Numbered from the stretch's first letter, positions 17,514-27,255 are shown. The stretch: DNA of 64,000 bases from Adhaeribacter swui (GCF_014217805.1 NZ_CP055156.1:248001-312000); one strand, 5' to 3'. Made by a program: numbers and translations. Notes: a model not told the origin generated them from the letters alone.

Positions 17514-18785
17514 TTAATACCCGTATTTATCGCCCCACATGTTATGCAGGATTTTGCGGGTTTCGTTTTCGCGGGGGTTATTGCCGGGTTCGTAAAATAC
17601 CTTGCCTTTGATTTCGTCGGGCAAAAATTCCTGGGCTACAAAATTATGAGCGTAATCGTGGGCGTATTTGTAACTTTCGCCGTAACCAATTTCCTTCATC
17701 AGTTTGGTGGGCGCATTGCGCAGATGTAAGGGCACCGGCAGCGCCCCGTTTTTGCGAACGTGCTCCTGCGCCGCCCAAATAGCCGTGTAGGTAGAATTAC
17801 TTTTGGGCGAAGTAGCCAGAAAAACGGCAGTTTGTGAAAGAATAATGCTGCTTTCGGGATAGCCAATTACATTTACCGACTGAAAACACGCATTGGCCAT
17901 TAACAAAGCGTTGGGGTTGGCATTCCCAATATCTTCCGAGGCTAGAATGAGCATGCGCCGGGCAATAAATTTCGGATCTTCGCCCCCTTCAATCATGCGG
18001 GCCAGCCAGTACAGGGCTGCATTAGGATCGGAGCCGCGCATGGATTTAATAAATGCCGAGATGATATCGTAATGGTTTTCGCCGGATTTATCGTACAGCA
18101 CAATGTTTTGCTGGGCAATTTCTTTTACTTTTTCATCTGTAATTATCACATCGGTTTCCGGCGAAGCTTCCACCACAATATCAAGTAAGTTCAGCAGTTT
18201 GCGGGCATCGCCACCCGAAATGGTTAATAAGGCATCGTACTGTTCAATCGTAATATTTTTCTTTTTTAAATATTCGTCTTCCCGAATGGCTTTGTTAATC
18301 AGTTCAATTAACTCGTCTTTGCCCAGGGATTTTAAAATATAAACCTGTGCCCGCGACAATAAAGCCGAAATTACTTCGAAGGACGGATTTTCGGTGGTAG
18401 CGCCAATTAACGTAATTATTCCTTTTTCTACGGCGCCCAACAAAGCATCTTGCTGCGATTTATTAAACCGGTGAATTTCGTCGATAAACAAAACGGTGCC
18501 CTGGCGTTTTTTGGCTTGGTCAATGACTTCCCGGATATCTTTTACCCCGGAGTTAATGGCGCTGAGCGCCACAAAAGGTTGTTTTAGCTGCGAGGCAATA
18601 ATGTTGGCTAAAGTGGTTTTGCCCACGCCCGGCGGACCCCACAAAATTATCGACGGAATCATGCCCGATTCCAGGTAGCGGCGCAGTACGCCGTTAGGTC
18701 CAACCAAGTGCTGCTGCCCGGCAAATTGATCCAGCGAATGCGGACGCATGCGTTCGGCCAACGGAATTTTAGCGGTATGTATCAT
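17514..18785 (-). CDS. rarA: replication-associated recombination ATPase RarA (MgsA)
   Basis: An AAA+ ATPase of the RarA/Mgs1/WRNIP1 family that acts at stalled replication forks. Walker A GPPGVGKT at 50-57, Walker B LFIDEIHRF with DE at 102-103, sensor 1 in GATTENPSF, and the family-specific C-terminal region (YWLARMIEGGEDP, RRMLILASEDIGNANP, HLRNAPTKLM). 423 residues is normal. It lies downstream of a doubtful 51-62 residue frame and divergent from the NamZ gene. With recA, dinB and uvrA elsewhere in the window it belongs to the repair set. Confidence 0.96.
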   Translation of the reverse strand: MIHTAKIPLAERMRPHSLDQFAGQQHLVGPNGVLRRYLESGMIPSIILWGPPGVGKTTLANIIASQLKQPFVALSAINSGVKDIREVIDQAKKRQGTVLFIDEIHRFNKSQQDALLGAVEKGIITLIGATTENPSFEVISALLSRAQVYILKSLGKDELIELINKAIREDEYLKKKNITIEQYDALLTISGGDARKLLNLLDIVVEASPETDVIITDEKVKEIAQQNIVLYDKSGENHYDIISAFIKSMRGSDPNAALYWLARMIEGGEDPKFIARRMLILASEDIGNANPNALLMANACFQSVNVIGYPESSIILSQTAVFLATSPKSNSTYTAIWAAQEHVRKNGALPVPLHLRNAPTKLMKEIGYGESYKYAHDYAHNFVAQEFLPDEIKGKVFYEPGNNPRENETRKILHNMWGDKYGY

Positions 18786-18821
18786 GTAGTTATTTAAATA
18801 AAGTTTTAGGAAAAGCGGCCT

Positions 18822-18977
18822 CTATTTGCATAACAAATGAGCCAACAGTTTTACCGGAAGAACCAGATTTTTAGAAATTTTCTTAAAAAGAGCAAGCACT
18901 TTCCGTTTCTCACCCCCGGAAAACATTGTACCGGTGGGCAAATTTACGATCGCTACAACATAATCTTGTACATTCAT
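18822..18977 (-). CDS. possible small basic protein (51 aa) upstream of rarA
   Basis: An ATG at 18977 opens a 51-residue frame, starting MNVQDYVVAIVNLPTG and ending in a basic helix-like tail (KRKVLALFKKI, LPVKLLAHLL). It ends 36 bp before rarA on the same strand. It could be a leader or a real small protein; an in-frame ATG at 19010 would lengthen it to 62. No family recognised and no ribosome site, so coding is uncertain. Confidence 0.3.
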   Translation of the reverse strand: MNVQDYVVAIVNLPTGTMFSGGEKRKVLALFKKISKNLVLPVKLLAHLLCK

Positions 18978-19104
18978 AACTTCAGGTTGCCTTGTTTTAA
19001 TTAAGAACAAGTAAGAGGCGAGCGAATTATTTAAAAATTAATTTCTTTACCTTCGCTAATACGTCCGGGTAAATCTTTTAAAATTGAATTGGTAAAATTT
19101 AGAA

Positions 19105-20370
19105 ATGAAAGTAAACAAAATATTCTTCAGCGGCTTCATCTTACTGGTCTTTTTCATTTCGGCAGCTATTACCTGCCGAAATGAAACTACGCCATTAGTT
19201 GCACCGCCCGTTGCTCCTTCCCCAGCTCCAAAAGCCACTAAACCAATTACGGGGGCCGATCAAACAGAAAAGTACATCTCGTATTTACGCGGCAAGCGCG
19301 TGGGCTTGGTAGCTAACCCTACCTCCATCATCGGCAAACAAGCCAGCGCGGATAGTTTATTGGCTTTGGGCATAAATTTAAAAAAAGTGTTCGGCCCCGA
19401 ACACGGTTTCCGGGGCAATGCCAGCAACGGCGCCAAAGTACAAGACGAGGTGGATGAAAAAACCAAACTGCCCATTATTTCTTTGTATGGCAAAACGGCC
19501 AAACCCACCAAAGAACACTTAGCCGATATTGACGTGATGGTGTTTGACATACAAGATGTAGGTTGCCGGTTTTATACCATTATAAATACGCTGGAATACG
19601 TAATGGAAGCCTGCGCGGAGAATAACAAAGAACTGGTAATCCTGGACCGGCCTAACCCGAACGGCTATTTCGTAGACGGTCCCATTCTGGAAGATTCGCT
19701 GCGCTCCGGCATTGGCAAGCACCGGATTCCGATTACGCACGGCTTAACCATTGGCGAATTTGCGCAATTTTTAAACGGCGAAGGCTACATTGAAGGTAAA
19801 AATAAATGCAAGCTTAAAATTATTAAAATTGCCAATTACACGCACGCTACCCCTTACGTATTGCCCGTGAACCCATCGCCTAATTTAAATACGCCACAAT
19901 CTATTTTGCTGTACCCGAGTTTGTGTTTGTTCGAAGGTACCATTATTAGCCAGGGCCGTGGTACCCGCATGCCTTTTACCGTATTAGGCGCTCCGGCTTT
20001 AAAAGGTAAATATCCGTTCTCGTTCCGGCCAGTAAGCATTCCGGGAATGTCCGAAACACCGTTGCACCAAAACCAGGATTGCTACGGCCTAGACTTACGC
20101 AATTACGACGTGAACTTACTCCGGAAAAATGGTCAAGTAAACTTAAAATGGTTGATGGAACTGTATCAAGCCTACCCGCAAAAGGAAAAGTTTTTTGATT
20201 ATACCCAAAGCAAACAAATGGGCAATTTTGATAAACTGGCCGGCACCACCAAACTGCGCAAACAAATAATAGCGGGTTTATCCGAAGCCGAAATCCGAAA
20301 AAGCTGGGAGCCCGGTTTAAGTAATTACAAACAGCTTCGTAAGAAGTATTTACTGTATCCGGAAAGTTAA
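19105..20370 (+). CDS. namZ: DUF1343/NamZ-type exo-beta-N-acetylmuramidase, probable lipoprotein
   Basis: The PF07075 (DUF1343) family, whose NamZ members remove terminal MurNAc from peptidoglycan fragments. The N-terminus has a hydrophobic segment ending FFISAAITC, so Cys24 may be lipidated. Conserved family blocks are present: GKRVGLVANPTS, KVFGPEHGFRG, DVMVFDIQDVGCRFYT, LVILDRPNPNG, HGLTIGEFA, NLNTPQSILLYPSLCLFEGT and RGTRMPF. The full length of 421 is normal for the family with a signal. A role in cell-wall recycling fits the dacB and lytic transglycosylase genes elsewhere, though they are not linked. It ends at a shared 20-bp-stem terminator. Confidence 0.9.
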   Translation: MKVNKIFFSGFILLVFFISAAITCRNETTPLVAPPVAPSPAPKATKPITGADQTEKYISYLRGKRVGLVANPTSIIGKQASADSLLALGINLKKVFGPEHGFRGNASNGAKVQDEVDEKTKLPIISLYGKTAKPTKEHLADIDVMVFDIQDVGCRFYTIINTLEYVMEACAENNKELVILDRPNPNGYFVDGPILEDSLRSGIGKHRIPITHGLTIGEFAQFLNGEGYIEGKNKCKLKIIKIANYTHATPYVLPVNPSPNLNTPQSILLYPSLCLFEGTIISQGRGTRMPFTVLGAPALKGKYPFSFRPVSIPGMSETPLHQNQDCYGLDLRNYDVNLLRKNGQVNLKWLMELYQAYPQKEKFFDYTQSKQMGNFDKLAGTTKLRKQIIAGLSEAEIRKSWEPGLSNYKQLRKKYLLYPES

Positions 20371-20480
20371 AAATTTAAAATTGTAAGTTCATTGGTAGTA
20401 CCACCAGATTTTACCAGTTTATTATTTTCTTAAGCAATTATTTTTTTCACGTTTAGGTTAACAACTTTTCATTTTTTATT

Positions 20481-20540
20481 AAAAGAGAAACCAGTTAAAG
20501 ACAAAATTTTAGAATTTTGCCTTTAACTGGTTTCTCTTTT
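20481..20540. terminator. very long bidirectional terminator hairpin
   Basis: A perfect 20-bp stem (20481-20500 with 20521-20540) has an inner CAAAATT/AATTTTG helix in the loop and A/T tracts at both ends. It lies between the convergent namZ and repeat-protein genes. Confidence 0.85.
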
Positions 20541-20569
20541 AGAGAATTATTAAAAAAGCATTCCCCGGT

Positions 20570-23500
20570 TTACCGATTGAGCAGTAGCTTGGATGTGAGC
20601 ACTTCATCTGCCGCTTGCACCCGTATAAAATACAAGCCATTAAGCAGTTTAACATCTGGTTGCCACTCCCATTGTTTTTCCTGACCCGCTTCTACTGAGC
20701 CTTGGTACAAACGAGCCACTTCTCTTCCTTGGCTATCATAAACCAGCACGTTTATTAATTGGGTTTGCGGTGCGGTATATTGCACCGTTAGTTTATCCTG
20801 TAATGGATTAGGATAGGCTCTTACAGGTTCCGGTAAAATTTGCGTTTCCGTTTGCGTGGTAGTTCTCGTTATGATTTCGGTATTTTCCTTTAAATCAGGA
20901 GAAATCTGTAAAAGCCAGTAATCCATGTTTCCCCAACTAGCCTCGGTTTTATCGCCACCGATGCCGGAGTTAGAACGTCCGCCCAGCACATAAGCTCCTT
21001 CTTTCGTCTGCCAAACCCCACGTAGTTCATCCGTTTTGTCGCCGCCGTACCGTTGATCCCATTGGCGGTTTCCTTGGGCATCGGTTTTAATCAGCCAGTA
21101 ATCACTTTCTCCCTGACTTTCCTGACTTTTGTCGCCGCTCACTCCTGAGGTAGAACTGCCCGCGAGTACGTATTCTTTATTTGGTGTTTCCATTAAAGCT
21201 TGTAAGGTTTCGGTACCCTGGCCTCCGAAGCGCTTATCCCATATTTTAGAGCCGGCAGAGGTAATTTTAATAACCCAATAATCTTGTTCCCCTTGATTGG
21301 CCTGACTTTTATCACCGCCTTTTCCGGAAGTTGAGCTTCCCGCTAGTAAGTAATTATTATCCGAAGTTATTAAAAACGCATTTAGCTTGTCGTTGCTGGG
21401 TCCGCCGTATCGTTTCTCCGTTATCAGCGATCCTGATTCATCAATTTCTACTAACCAGTAATCCCAACCGCCCCGTTTATCTTGCGAAATATTGCCACTG
21501 GGGCCTGAATTGGTGCTGCCACCCAACAATATATTGCCCAATTTGGTGATAGCCAATGTTTCCAGTTCTTCTTCCTCGCTACCGCCAAAACGTTTGTCCC
21601 AAACCTTTTCCCCGGCCGGTGTAACCCGAACGACCCAGTAATCTTTTTTACCTTGAGTTGGTTGCGATTTGTCGCCGCCTGCCGGCGAATCGCTGTAACC
21701 GCCCAACAAATAATCGCCATTTTTTAAAATAGTAATTGCCCGTAAATCTTCGAACCCACTACCGCCATAACGTTTATCCCACAATTTGGTACCATGGCTA
21801 TTTATCTTCACAATCCAGAAATCCCGGTCGCCCCTACTGCCTTGGCTTTTATCGCCGCTTTGGTTCGAATTAGAACTACCGCCTAAAATATATCCACCAT
21901 CTTGAGTTGGCATTATTACGTTTAAATAATCGTTTGCCGTGCCGCCGTATCGTTTATCCCAAACTTGTTTTCCATTTTTATCGGTTTTTACTACCCAAAA
22001 GTCGTAACCGCCAAAGCTGGCTTGGGTTTTAGTACCGTTTTTACCGGAAAGCGAATGCCCACCCAGCAAATAACCGCCATCCGTTGTTGGTACGGCTGTA
22101 GTAAAGCCATCTAAATTAGTACCGCCGTAAGTTTTGTTCCAGACAAGTTGATGGGATGCTGCTTTTTCCTGAACGAGCAGCATCCAGTAATCCGTAAGCC
22201 CTTTGTTGGGAGCAGTTTTATCATTATTTACCTCAGAATCGGAAGAACCACTTAGTAAATAATTGTTTTCTGCAGTAAGAAGTAAAGCAGTAAGGTTATC
22301 GTTTTTATTGCCACCATAAGTTTTTTCCTGGATTTTAACTCCATTGGTGCTGATGGTGACTAACCAGATATCGGACAAGCCCCGGTTATCTTCTTGTTTA
22401 TCCCCATCCTTGCCCGAATACGAAGTACCACCCAAAACATAATTGCCATTGGCCGAAATTAAAATTTGGGACATATTTTCGTGGTTGGTACCCCCAAAAG
22501 TTTTATCCCAGATTTTATTACCTTGTAAATCAGTTTTTACCACCCAGAAGTCAGTAAAAAACTCCCGACGGTACATTTCACCCTTTTCGCCGCTTATACC
22601 GGAGGTAGAGCTACCGCCAAGTAAATATCCGTCTGCGGTTTCTTGTAAAGCCCGCAACTGATCTGAGCCATTGCCGCCAATGGTTTTGTCCCATAACTTT
22701 TTACCTTGTCCATCTATTTTGATAATCCAGTAATCGAAAAATCCTCGGCTTGGCTCACTTTTGTCCATGCTGGCTCCTGACCAAGAATAACCACCTAATA
22801 GGTAACCTCCATCCTGAAGAACCAAAATATTTGTTAAATTATCAACGCCATTATTCGTACCGTTAACACTGCCGCCAAAAACTTTATCCCATATTTTGTG
22901 GCCTTGCTCGTCAATTTTTAAAATCCAGTAATCTTCGGCTCCCTTATTAGCCTGGCTTTTTTCGGCGCCAGAGCCGGAGTTAGAAGTACCGCCGAGTAAA
23001 TACCCACCGCCCGGTGCAGCCACCATGGTAGTAAGTAAATCACCGTTATTACTTGTTTCGTTGTTTTTACCCCCGTAGGTATTATCCCAAACTTTATTCC
23101 CGGATGCATCCAGCTTTACAATCCAGTAATCGTAAGTATTTAGCGGCCCGCGGTTAGCTTCACTTTTATCCCCGTTTTTGCCGGAAGAAGAATATCCCCC
23201 GATCAGGTATCCGCCATCCGGAGTAAGCAATAAACTAGTAAGGTGATCGGCCTTTGTTCCGCCTAAGGTTTTATCCCAGATTTTGTTGCCTGCTTTATCT
23301 GTTTTTATAACCCAATAATCGTAATCATTGCTTTTATTCGCCTCGCTTTTATCCTGGTTTTTACCCGATAGGGAACTACCACCTAGCAGATAGCCGCCAT
23401 CTGGGGTTTTTATAGTAGCTGTAAGATAATCCTGGTTGTTTCCACCAAATGTTTTGTCCCATTGTTTGCTGATACTGCCCACCATAAATGTTTTAATTAC

Positions 23501-25111
23501 CAGCGGGGCAGCCAAATAGGTGGCATTTCCGGACTGGGAAGCTTTTACGGTAACCAGGCCGGCACCCGTTAATGTTACTACGTTATTCTTTATGGTGGCC
23601 GGACCAGATACAATGGTTAAAGCAACCGGAAGATTAGAACTGGCGCTCGCTTGTAAATTAAAGGGTTTATCGGTGATTAACTTACTTACCGGAACATCAA
23701 ACGTGATTGCCTGCCCATTTTTGCCTTCATCTTTTATTTTAACTATCCAGAAATCTCCGCGTAAATTTTCGTCGGAACTAATATCCCGGCTAGCTTCTGA
23801 TTTATCAGCAGTTTTACCCGATTTAGAAGAACCACCCAATAAATAATTACCATCGCGGGTAGTTATAATGGTAGTTAAAGCGTCTTTGGAGGTACCACCA
23901 AGGGTTTTATCCCAAATTATTTGGCCATTGGCATCTAATTTCAGGAGCCAGTAATCAAAACCGCCGCGGCTCGCCTCACTTTTTTCTGCTGATACCGGCG
24001 ATTCAGAATAACCGGCAACTAAATAGCCTCCATCCGTACTGGCAACCAGACTAGATGGGAAATCGTAATTTTGGCCACCGTACGTTTTATCCCAGATTTT
24101 ATTTCCTTTCGGATCTAATTTTAACAGCCACATATCGGAGGCTCCCCGGCTCGAATCACTTTTAACACCACCTATCCCCGATTCTGACCAACCAGCTACT
24201 ACATAATTACCATCAGGCGTAGCCAAAAGAGCCTGTATAATATCTAATCCGGTTTCATTATACTCTGTTAGTAAATACCTGCCCCATTCCGGATTGCCTT
24301 TTCCATCAATTTTTGTTAAAAAATAATATTCCTGCGACATTCCTCCGGCTAAAAAACCATTATCCGGGGTGGGTATCAAAGCCGTTAGTTCATCCATAGC
24401 TTCTGTACCCAAGGTTTTATCCCATTGCTTTATACCGGATTCATCAATTTTTAAAATCCAAAAGTCATAAACGCCATCTGCGGAGTAGCCAATAGTGCCC
24501 TCACTTTTATCTCCACTTTTGCCAGATGTAGAAGTACCACCCAGTACAAATCCACCATCGGGCGTGGCCACTATAGTTGCCAATCGATCATAGGCCTTAC
24601 CACCGTAACTCTTATCCCACATTTTCTGGCCTTCGGCGTTTATTTTAACTACCCAGTAATCATACAAACCTTTACTGGGCGCTGTTTTATCGCCACCTTC
24701 TCTGGACAGGGAGCTGCCGGCTAATAAATAGCCACCATCTTTGGTAGGCACAATTCCCACCAATTCGTCCGAACCCGTTCCTCCAAAGGTTTTATCCCAA
24801 ACTTTCTGTCCTTTATCATCGACCCGCACAACCCAGTAATCCTCCTTTCCGCGGTAAGCTTCACTTTTATCTTTGCTAACACCAGATAACGAAGTCCCAC
24901 CTAATAAATAGCCCCCTTGTGCGGCCAGTACAATTGTATTAAGATTATCAGCCTTATCTCCGCCAAAGGTTTTATCCCAAATTTTAGTTTGAGCAAAGGT
25001 GTTATAATTAAAGTAAAGGCAAAGCGCAAGAGTAAACGCAGGTCGTAGTAACCAGGAAAGCAGGTTAATTGCTATTACTGATGGATTGATTGGAATTAAT
25101 TTTGTTTTCAT
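20570..25111 (-). CDS. giant secreted repeat protein with type IX sorting domain
   Basis: 1513 residues. A signal peptide ends near residue 40 (NTFAQ). Then 21 repeats of about 60 residues follow the pattern WDKTFGG..D.L..I..T.DGGYLLGG.S.SG..GDKSE...G..DYW.VK.D..G.K. Repeats 1-7 span 45-466. An Ig-like linker (467-550, with TGAGLVTVKASQSGNATY) interrupts, and repeats 8-21 span 551-1410. The C-terminal 85 or so residues are a type IX sorting domain (AYPNPLQDKLTV to LTSKLLLNR). Each repeat looks like one beta-propeller blade; 7 and 14 repeats fit one plus two seven-bladed propellers (inference). Repeat 4 is shortened and repeats 14 and 19 lose the first Trp. Function is unknown; surface adhesion or glycan binding is plausible. 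It is a single gene. Confidence 0.88.
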   Translation of the reverse strand: MKTKLIPINPSVIAINLLSWLLRPAFTLALCLYFNYNTFAQTKIWDKTFGGDKADNLNTIVLAAQGGYLLGGTSLSGVSKDKSEAYRGKEDYWVVRVDDKGQKVWDKTFGGTGSDELVGIVPTKDGGYLLAGSSLSREGGDKTAPSKGLYDYWVVKINAEGQKMWDKSYGGKAYDRLATIVATPDGGFVLGGTSTSGKSGDKSEGTIGYSADGVYDFWILKIDESGIKQWDKTLGTEAMDELTALIPTPDNGFLAGGMSQEYYFLTKIDGKGNPEWGRYLLTEYNETGLDIIQALLATPDGNYVVAGWSESGIGGVKSDSSRGASDMWLLKLDPKGNKIWDKTYGGQNYDFPSSLVASTDGGYLVAGYSESPVSAEKSEASRGGFDYWLLKLDANGQIIWDKTLGGTSKDALTTIITTRDGNYLLGGSSKSGKTADKSEASRDISSDENLRGDFWIVKIKDEGKNGQAITFDVPVSKLITDKPFNLQASASSNLPVALTIVSGPATIKNNVVTLTGAGLVTVKASQSGNATYLAAPLVIKTFMVGSISKQWDKTFGGNNQDYLTATIKTPDGGYLLGGSSLSGKNQDKSEANKSNDYDYWVIKTDKAGNKIWDKTLGGTKADHLTSLLLTPDGGYLIGGYSSSGKNGDKSEANRGPLNTYDYWIVKLDASGNKVWDNTYGGKNNETSNNGDLLTTMVAAPGGGYLLGGTSNSGSGAEKSQANKGAEDYWILKIDEQGHKIWDKVFGGSVNGTNNGVDNLTNILVLQDGGYLLGGYSWSGASMDKSEPSRGFFDYWIIKIDGQGKKLWDKTIGGNGSDQLRALQETADGYLLGGSSTSGISGEKGEMYRREFFTDFWVVKTDLQGNKIWDKTFGGTNHENMSQILISANGNYVLGGTSYSGKDGDKQEDNRGLSDIWLVTISTNGVKIQEKTYGGNKNDNLTALLLTAENNYLLSGSSDSEVNNDKTAPNKGLTDYWMLLVQEKAASHQLVWNKTYGGTNLDGFTTAVPTTDGGYLLGGHSLSGKNGTKTQASFGGYDFWVVKTDKNGKQVWDKRYGGTANDYLNVIMPTQDGGYILGGSSNSNQSGDKSQGSRGDRDFWIVKINSHGTKLWDKRYGGSGFEDLRAITILKNGDYLLGGYSDSPAGGDKSQPTQGKKDYWVVRVTPAGEKVWDKRFGGSEEEELETLAITKLGNILLGGSTNSGPSGNISQDKRGGWDYWLVEIDESGSLITEKRYGGPSNDKLNAFLITSDNNYLLAGSSTSGKGGDKSQANQGEQDYWVIKITSAGSKIWDKRFGGQGTETLQALMETPNKEYVLAGSSTSGVSGDKSQESQGESDYWLIKTDAQGNRQWDQRYGGDKTDELRGVWQTKEGAYVLGGRSNSGIGGDKTEASWGNMDYWLLQISPDLKENTEIITRTTTQTETQILPEPVRAYPNPLQDKLTVQYTAPQTQLINVLVYDSQGREVARLYQGSVEAGQEKQWEWQPDVKLLNGLYFIRVQAADEVLTSKLLLNR
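20882..23461 (-). repeat. coding tandem repeats 8-21 (14 units of 180-198 bp)
   Basis: Fourteen in-frame units encoding residues 551-1410. Units 15-21 are all exactly 60 codons (180 bp) and form the most regular block; units 8-14 vary from 60 to 66 codons. Confidence 0.85.
23714..24979 (-). repeat. coding tandem repeats 1-7
   Basis: Seven in-frame units encoding residues 45-466, with lengths 60, 60, 65, 46, 64, 60 and 67 codons. They are separated from the later array by the 252-bp linker at 23462-23713. Confidence 0.85.
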
Positions 25112-25579
25112 TTTTATTTCATAGTTTATTAGAAAAGGGTATACACTAGGTAAAAAGAATAAGCTTGTAACAACCTTTAGGAGATAAAACTTAGAGCTGG
25201 GATAGCAGAGCGCATCAGGTTATAAGCAGGTAAAATGGCTGCTAGTTTATAAAAAGCATATACTTGTTATATAGTTAAATACTACAATTCACTATTGATA
25301 CATCCCTTTGATGGAGATACTATTTTGTAAATATCAGGATGCTTAATGGAGCAGCAACTTATTAGTAGAAATGCACGGTACACATAATTAACAGTAAAAA
25401 GAATTATTGTAGTTAAGATTCCAATTTATTCTTTTTGGTTGCGTTGCTTAGCTTTATTTTTTTCACCAGTTACTTTATATTCCATTTAAATTAAATTTCA
25501 GCAATCGGATAAAAAGCAAAAGGCCGGAAGATTGCTCTCCCGGCCTTATTATGCATGTAAAATTTTAAATTTTTAAAAA
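25112..25579. other. intergenic region between repeat-protein gene and lpdA
   Basis: 468 bp containing the leader of the repeat-protein gene, the lpdA terminator (25520-25547) and an A/T element. I see no gene and no clear -7/-33 pair for the repeat-protein gene. Confidence 0.5.
25520..25547 (-). terminator. lpdA terminator
   Basis: An 8-bp stem AAGGCCGG/CCGGCCTT; on the minus strand it is followed by TTGCTTTTT. It lies 33 bp past the lpdA stop. Confidence 0.75.
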
Positions 25580-25583
25580 TTAC
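25559..25583. repeat. A/T palindromic element, copy identical to 15572-15596
   Basis: A 25-bp identical copy of the element behind sppA. Here it overlaps the lpdA stop codon, which starts at 25582 on the minus strand. Confidence 0.6.
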
Positions 25584-26974
25584 AAGTGAATTACCTCATC
25601 GTAAGCAGCAGCGGCGGCTTCCATAATCGCTTCCGACATGGTGGGGTGCGGGTGAACCGATTTTATGATTTCGTGACCAGTGGTTTCTAATTTACGGGCT
25701 ACTACTACTTCGGCAATCATTTCGGTTACGTTGGCGCCAATCATGTGGGCACCTAACCATTCGCCGTACTTGGCATCAAAAATTACTTTTACAAAACCAT
25801 CTTTCACGCCGCCGGCGCTGGCTTTGCCCGAAGCCGAGAACGGGAATTTACCTACTTTAATGTCAATACCTTGCTCGCGGGCTTGTTTTTCGGTTAAACC
25901 CACCGAAGCAATCTCGGGCGAGCAATAGGTACAACCCGGTATATTTTTGTAATTAAGCGGCTCCGGATGATGACCGGCAATTTTCTCTACGCAAATAATA
26001 CCTTCGGCCGAAGCCACGTGCGCCAAAGCAGGACCCATTACAATATCACCGATAGCGTAAACACCCGGCACATTGGTCCGGTAAAATTCGTCTACTATTA
26101 CGCGGCCTTTTTCTACTTTTACGCCAGTTTCTTCTAAGCCAATGCCTTCCAGGTTAGTAGCTACACCTACCGCCGATAAAACCACGTCGCAGGTAATCGT
26201 CTCTTCGCCTTTCTGGGTTTTAATTTTAACAACACAACCTTCGCCGCTGGTATCTACCGCTTCTACCGAAGAGTTAGTTAAAATATCAATGCCGGATTTT
26301 TTAAAAGATTTTTCGAGTTGCTTCGATACTTCCTCGTCTTCTACCGGAACTACGTTAGGCATGTATTCCACGATAGTTACTTTGGTGCCCATGGCATTGT
26401 AGAAATAAGCAAACTCTACCCCAATAGCGCCAGAACCCACCACTACCATGGATTTAGGTTGTTTTTCGAGCACCATAGCTTGGCGGTAGCCCACAATTTT
26501 TTTACCATCGATGGGTAGGTTGGGCAACTCGCGCGAGCGGGCACCAGTGGCCAATATAATATGTGGCGTTTCGTACACTTCTTTTTTACCGTCGGCAGCA
26601 GTTACTTCTACTTTTTTATTTCCTAGCAATTTACCAGTACCGGCAATATGGTCGATTTTATTTTTCCGGAACAAAAACTGAATACCCTTGCTCATGCCAC
26701 TCGCTACGCCACGGCTACGGGCAACCACTGCCGCAAAATCTGGGCTGGCCTCGCCTACGTTAATGCCATAGTCCTGAGCGTGTTTAATATATTCAAAAAC
26801 CTGGGCGCTTTTTAGTAAAGCTTTCGTGGGAATACAACCCCAGTTTAAGCAAATTCCACCTAGTTCTGCTTTTTCCACTACACCTACTTTCAGGCCAAGT
26901 TGCGAAGCCCGGATAGCGGCTACATAACCACCCGGTCCGCTGCCAATCACTATCAAATCGTATGCTGATGCCAT
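25580..26974 (-). CDS. lpdA: dihydrolipoyl dehydrogenase (E3)
   Basis: The flavoprotein that reoxidises dihydrolipoamide in 2-oxoacid dehydrogenase complexes and the glycine cleavage system. FAD motif GSGPGG at 11-16, redox pair Cys42/Cys47 in GGICLNWGCIPTK, NAD motif VGSGAIGVEF, second FAD block VYAIGDIV, and the C-terminal active-site pair His443/Glu448 in HPHPTMSE. 464 residues is standard. It stands alone; E1/E2 genes are not in the window. A textbook Bacteroidota promoter lies 33 bp upstream and a hairpin follows. Confidence 0.97.
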   Translation of the reverse strand: MASAYDLIVIGSGPGGYVAAIRASQLGLKVGVVEKAELGGICLNWGCIPTKALLKSAQVFEYIKHAQDYGINVGEASPDFAAVVARSRGVASGMSKGIQFLFRKNKIDHIAGTGKLLGNKKVEVTAADGKKEVYETPHIILATGARSRELPNLPIDGKKIVGYRQAMVLEKQPKSMVVVGSGAIGVEFAYFYNAMGTKVTIVEYMPNVVPVEDEEVSKQLEKSFKKSGIDILTNSSVEAVDTSGEGCVVKIKTQKGEETITCDVVLSAVGVATNLEGIGLEETGVKVEKGRVIVDEFYRTNVPGVYAIGDIVMGPALAHVASAEGIICVEKIAGHHPEPLNYKNIPGCTYCSPEIASVGLTEKQAREQGIDIKVGKFPFSASGKASAGGVKDGFVKVIFDAKYGEWLGAHMIGANVTEMIAEVVVARKLETTGHEIIKSVHPHPTMSEAIMEAAAAAYDEVIHL

Positions 26975-27007
26975 TTATTTTGGAATTATGTTTCTGATTG
27001 AGTGGCG

Positions 27008-27038
27008 CAAAGTTAGGCTATAATCTGTATTTCCCAAA
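27008..27038 (-). promoter_or_regulatory. lpdA promoter, full Bacteroidota consensus
   Basis: On the minus strand TTTG (27035-27038), a 19-nt spacer, then TAACTTTG (27008-27015). This matches the -33 TTTG / -7 TAnnTTTG consensus in sequence and spacing, 33 bp before the lpdA ATG. Confidence 0.7.
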
Positions 27039-27255
27039 CAGATATTTAGCCGGCCCCTATCTCATAAAATATAAACTTTATCGGGAGAATTTTATATTTT
27101 AAATAACTAATATTACATAATTAGAGTAGATACAATTATAAAGGAAAAATGTTTGGTCGTGTAAAATTAAAAGCACCCTGGCACGAAAATTTCACTTTAT
27201 ATCCCGTTAGGAATTTCATCTAGCCCTAACTGATTATGCGGATTTTTTAAAAAAT

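Noticed and set aside
20882-24979. CRISPR-like periodic repeat
   Set aside because: The period is about 180 bp, in frame, and encodes one continuous repeat protein.
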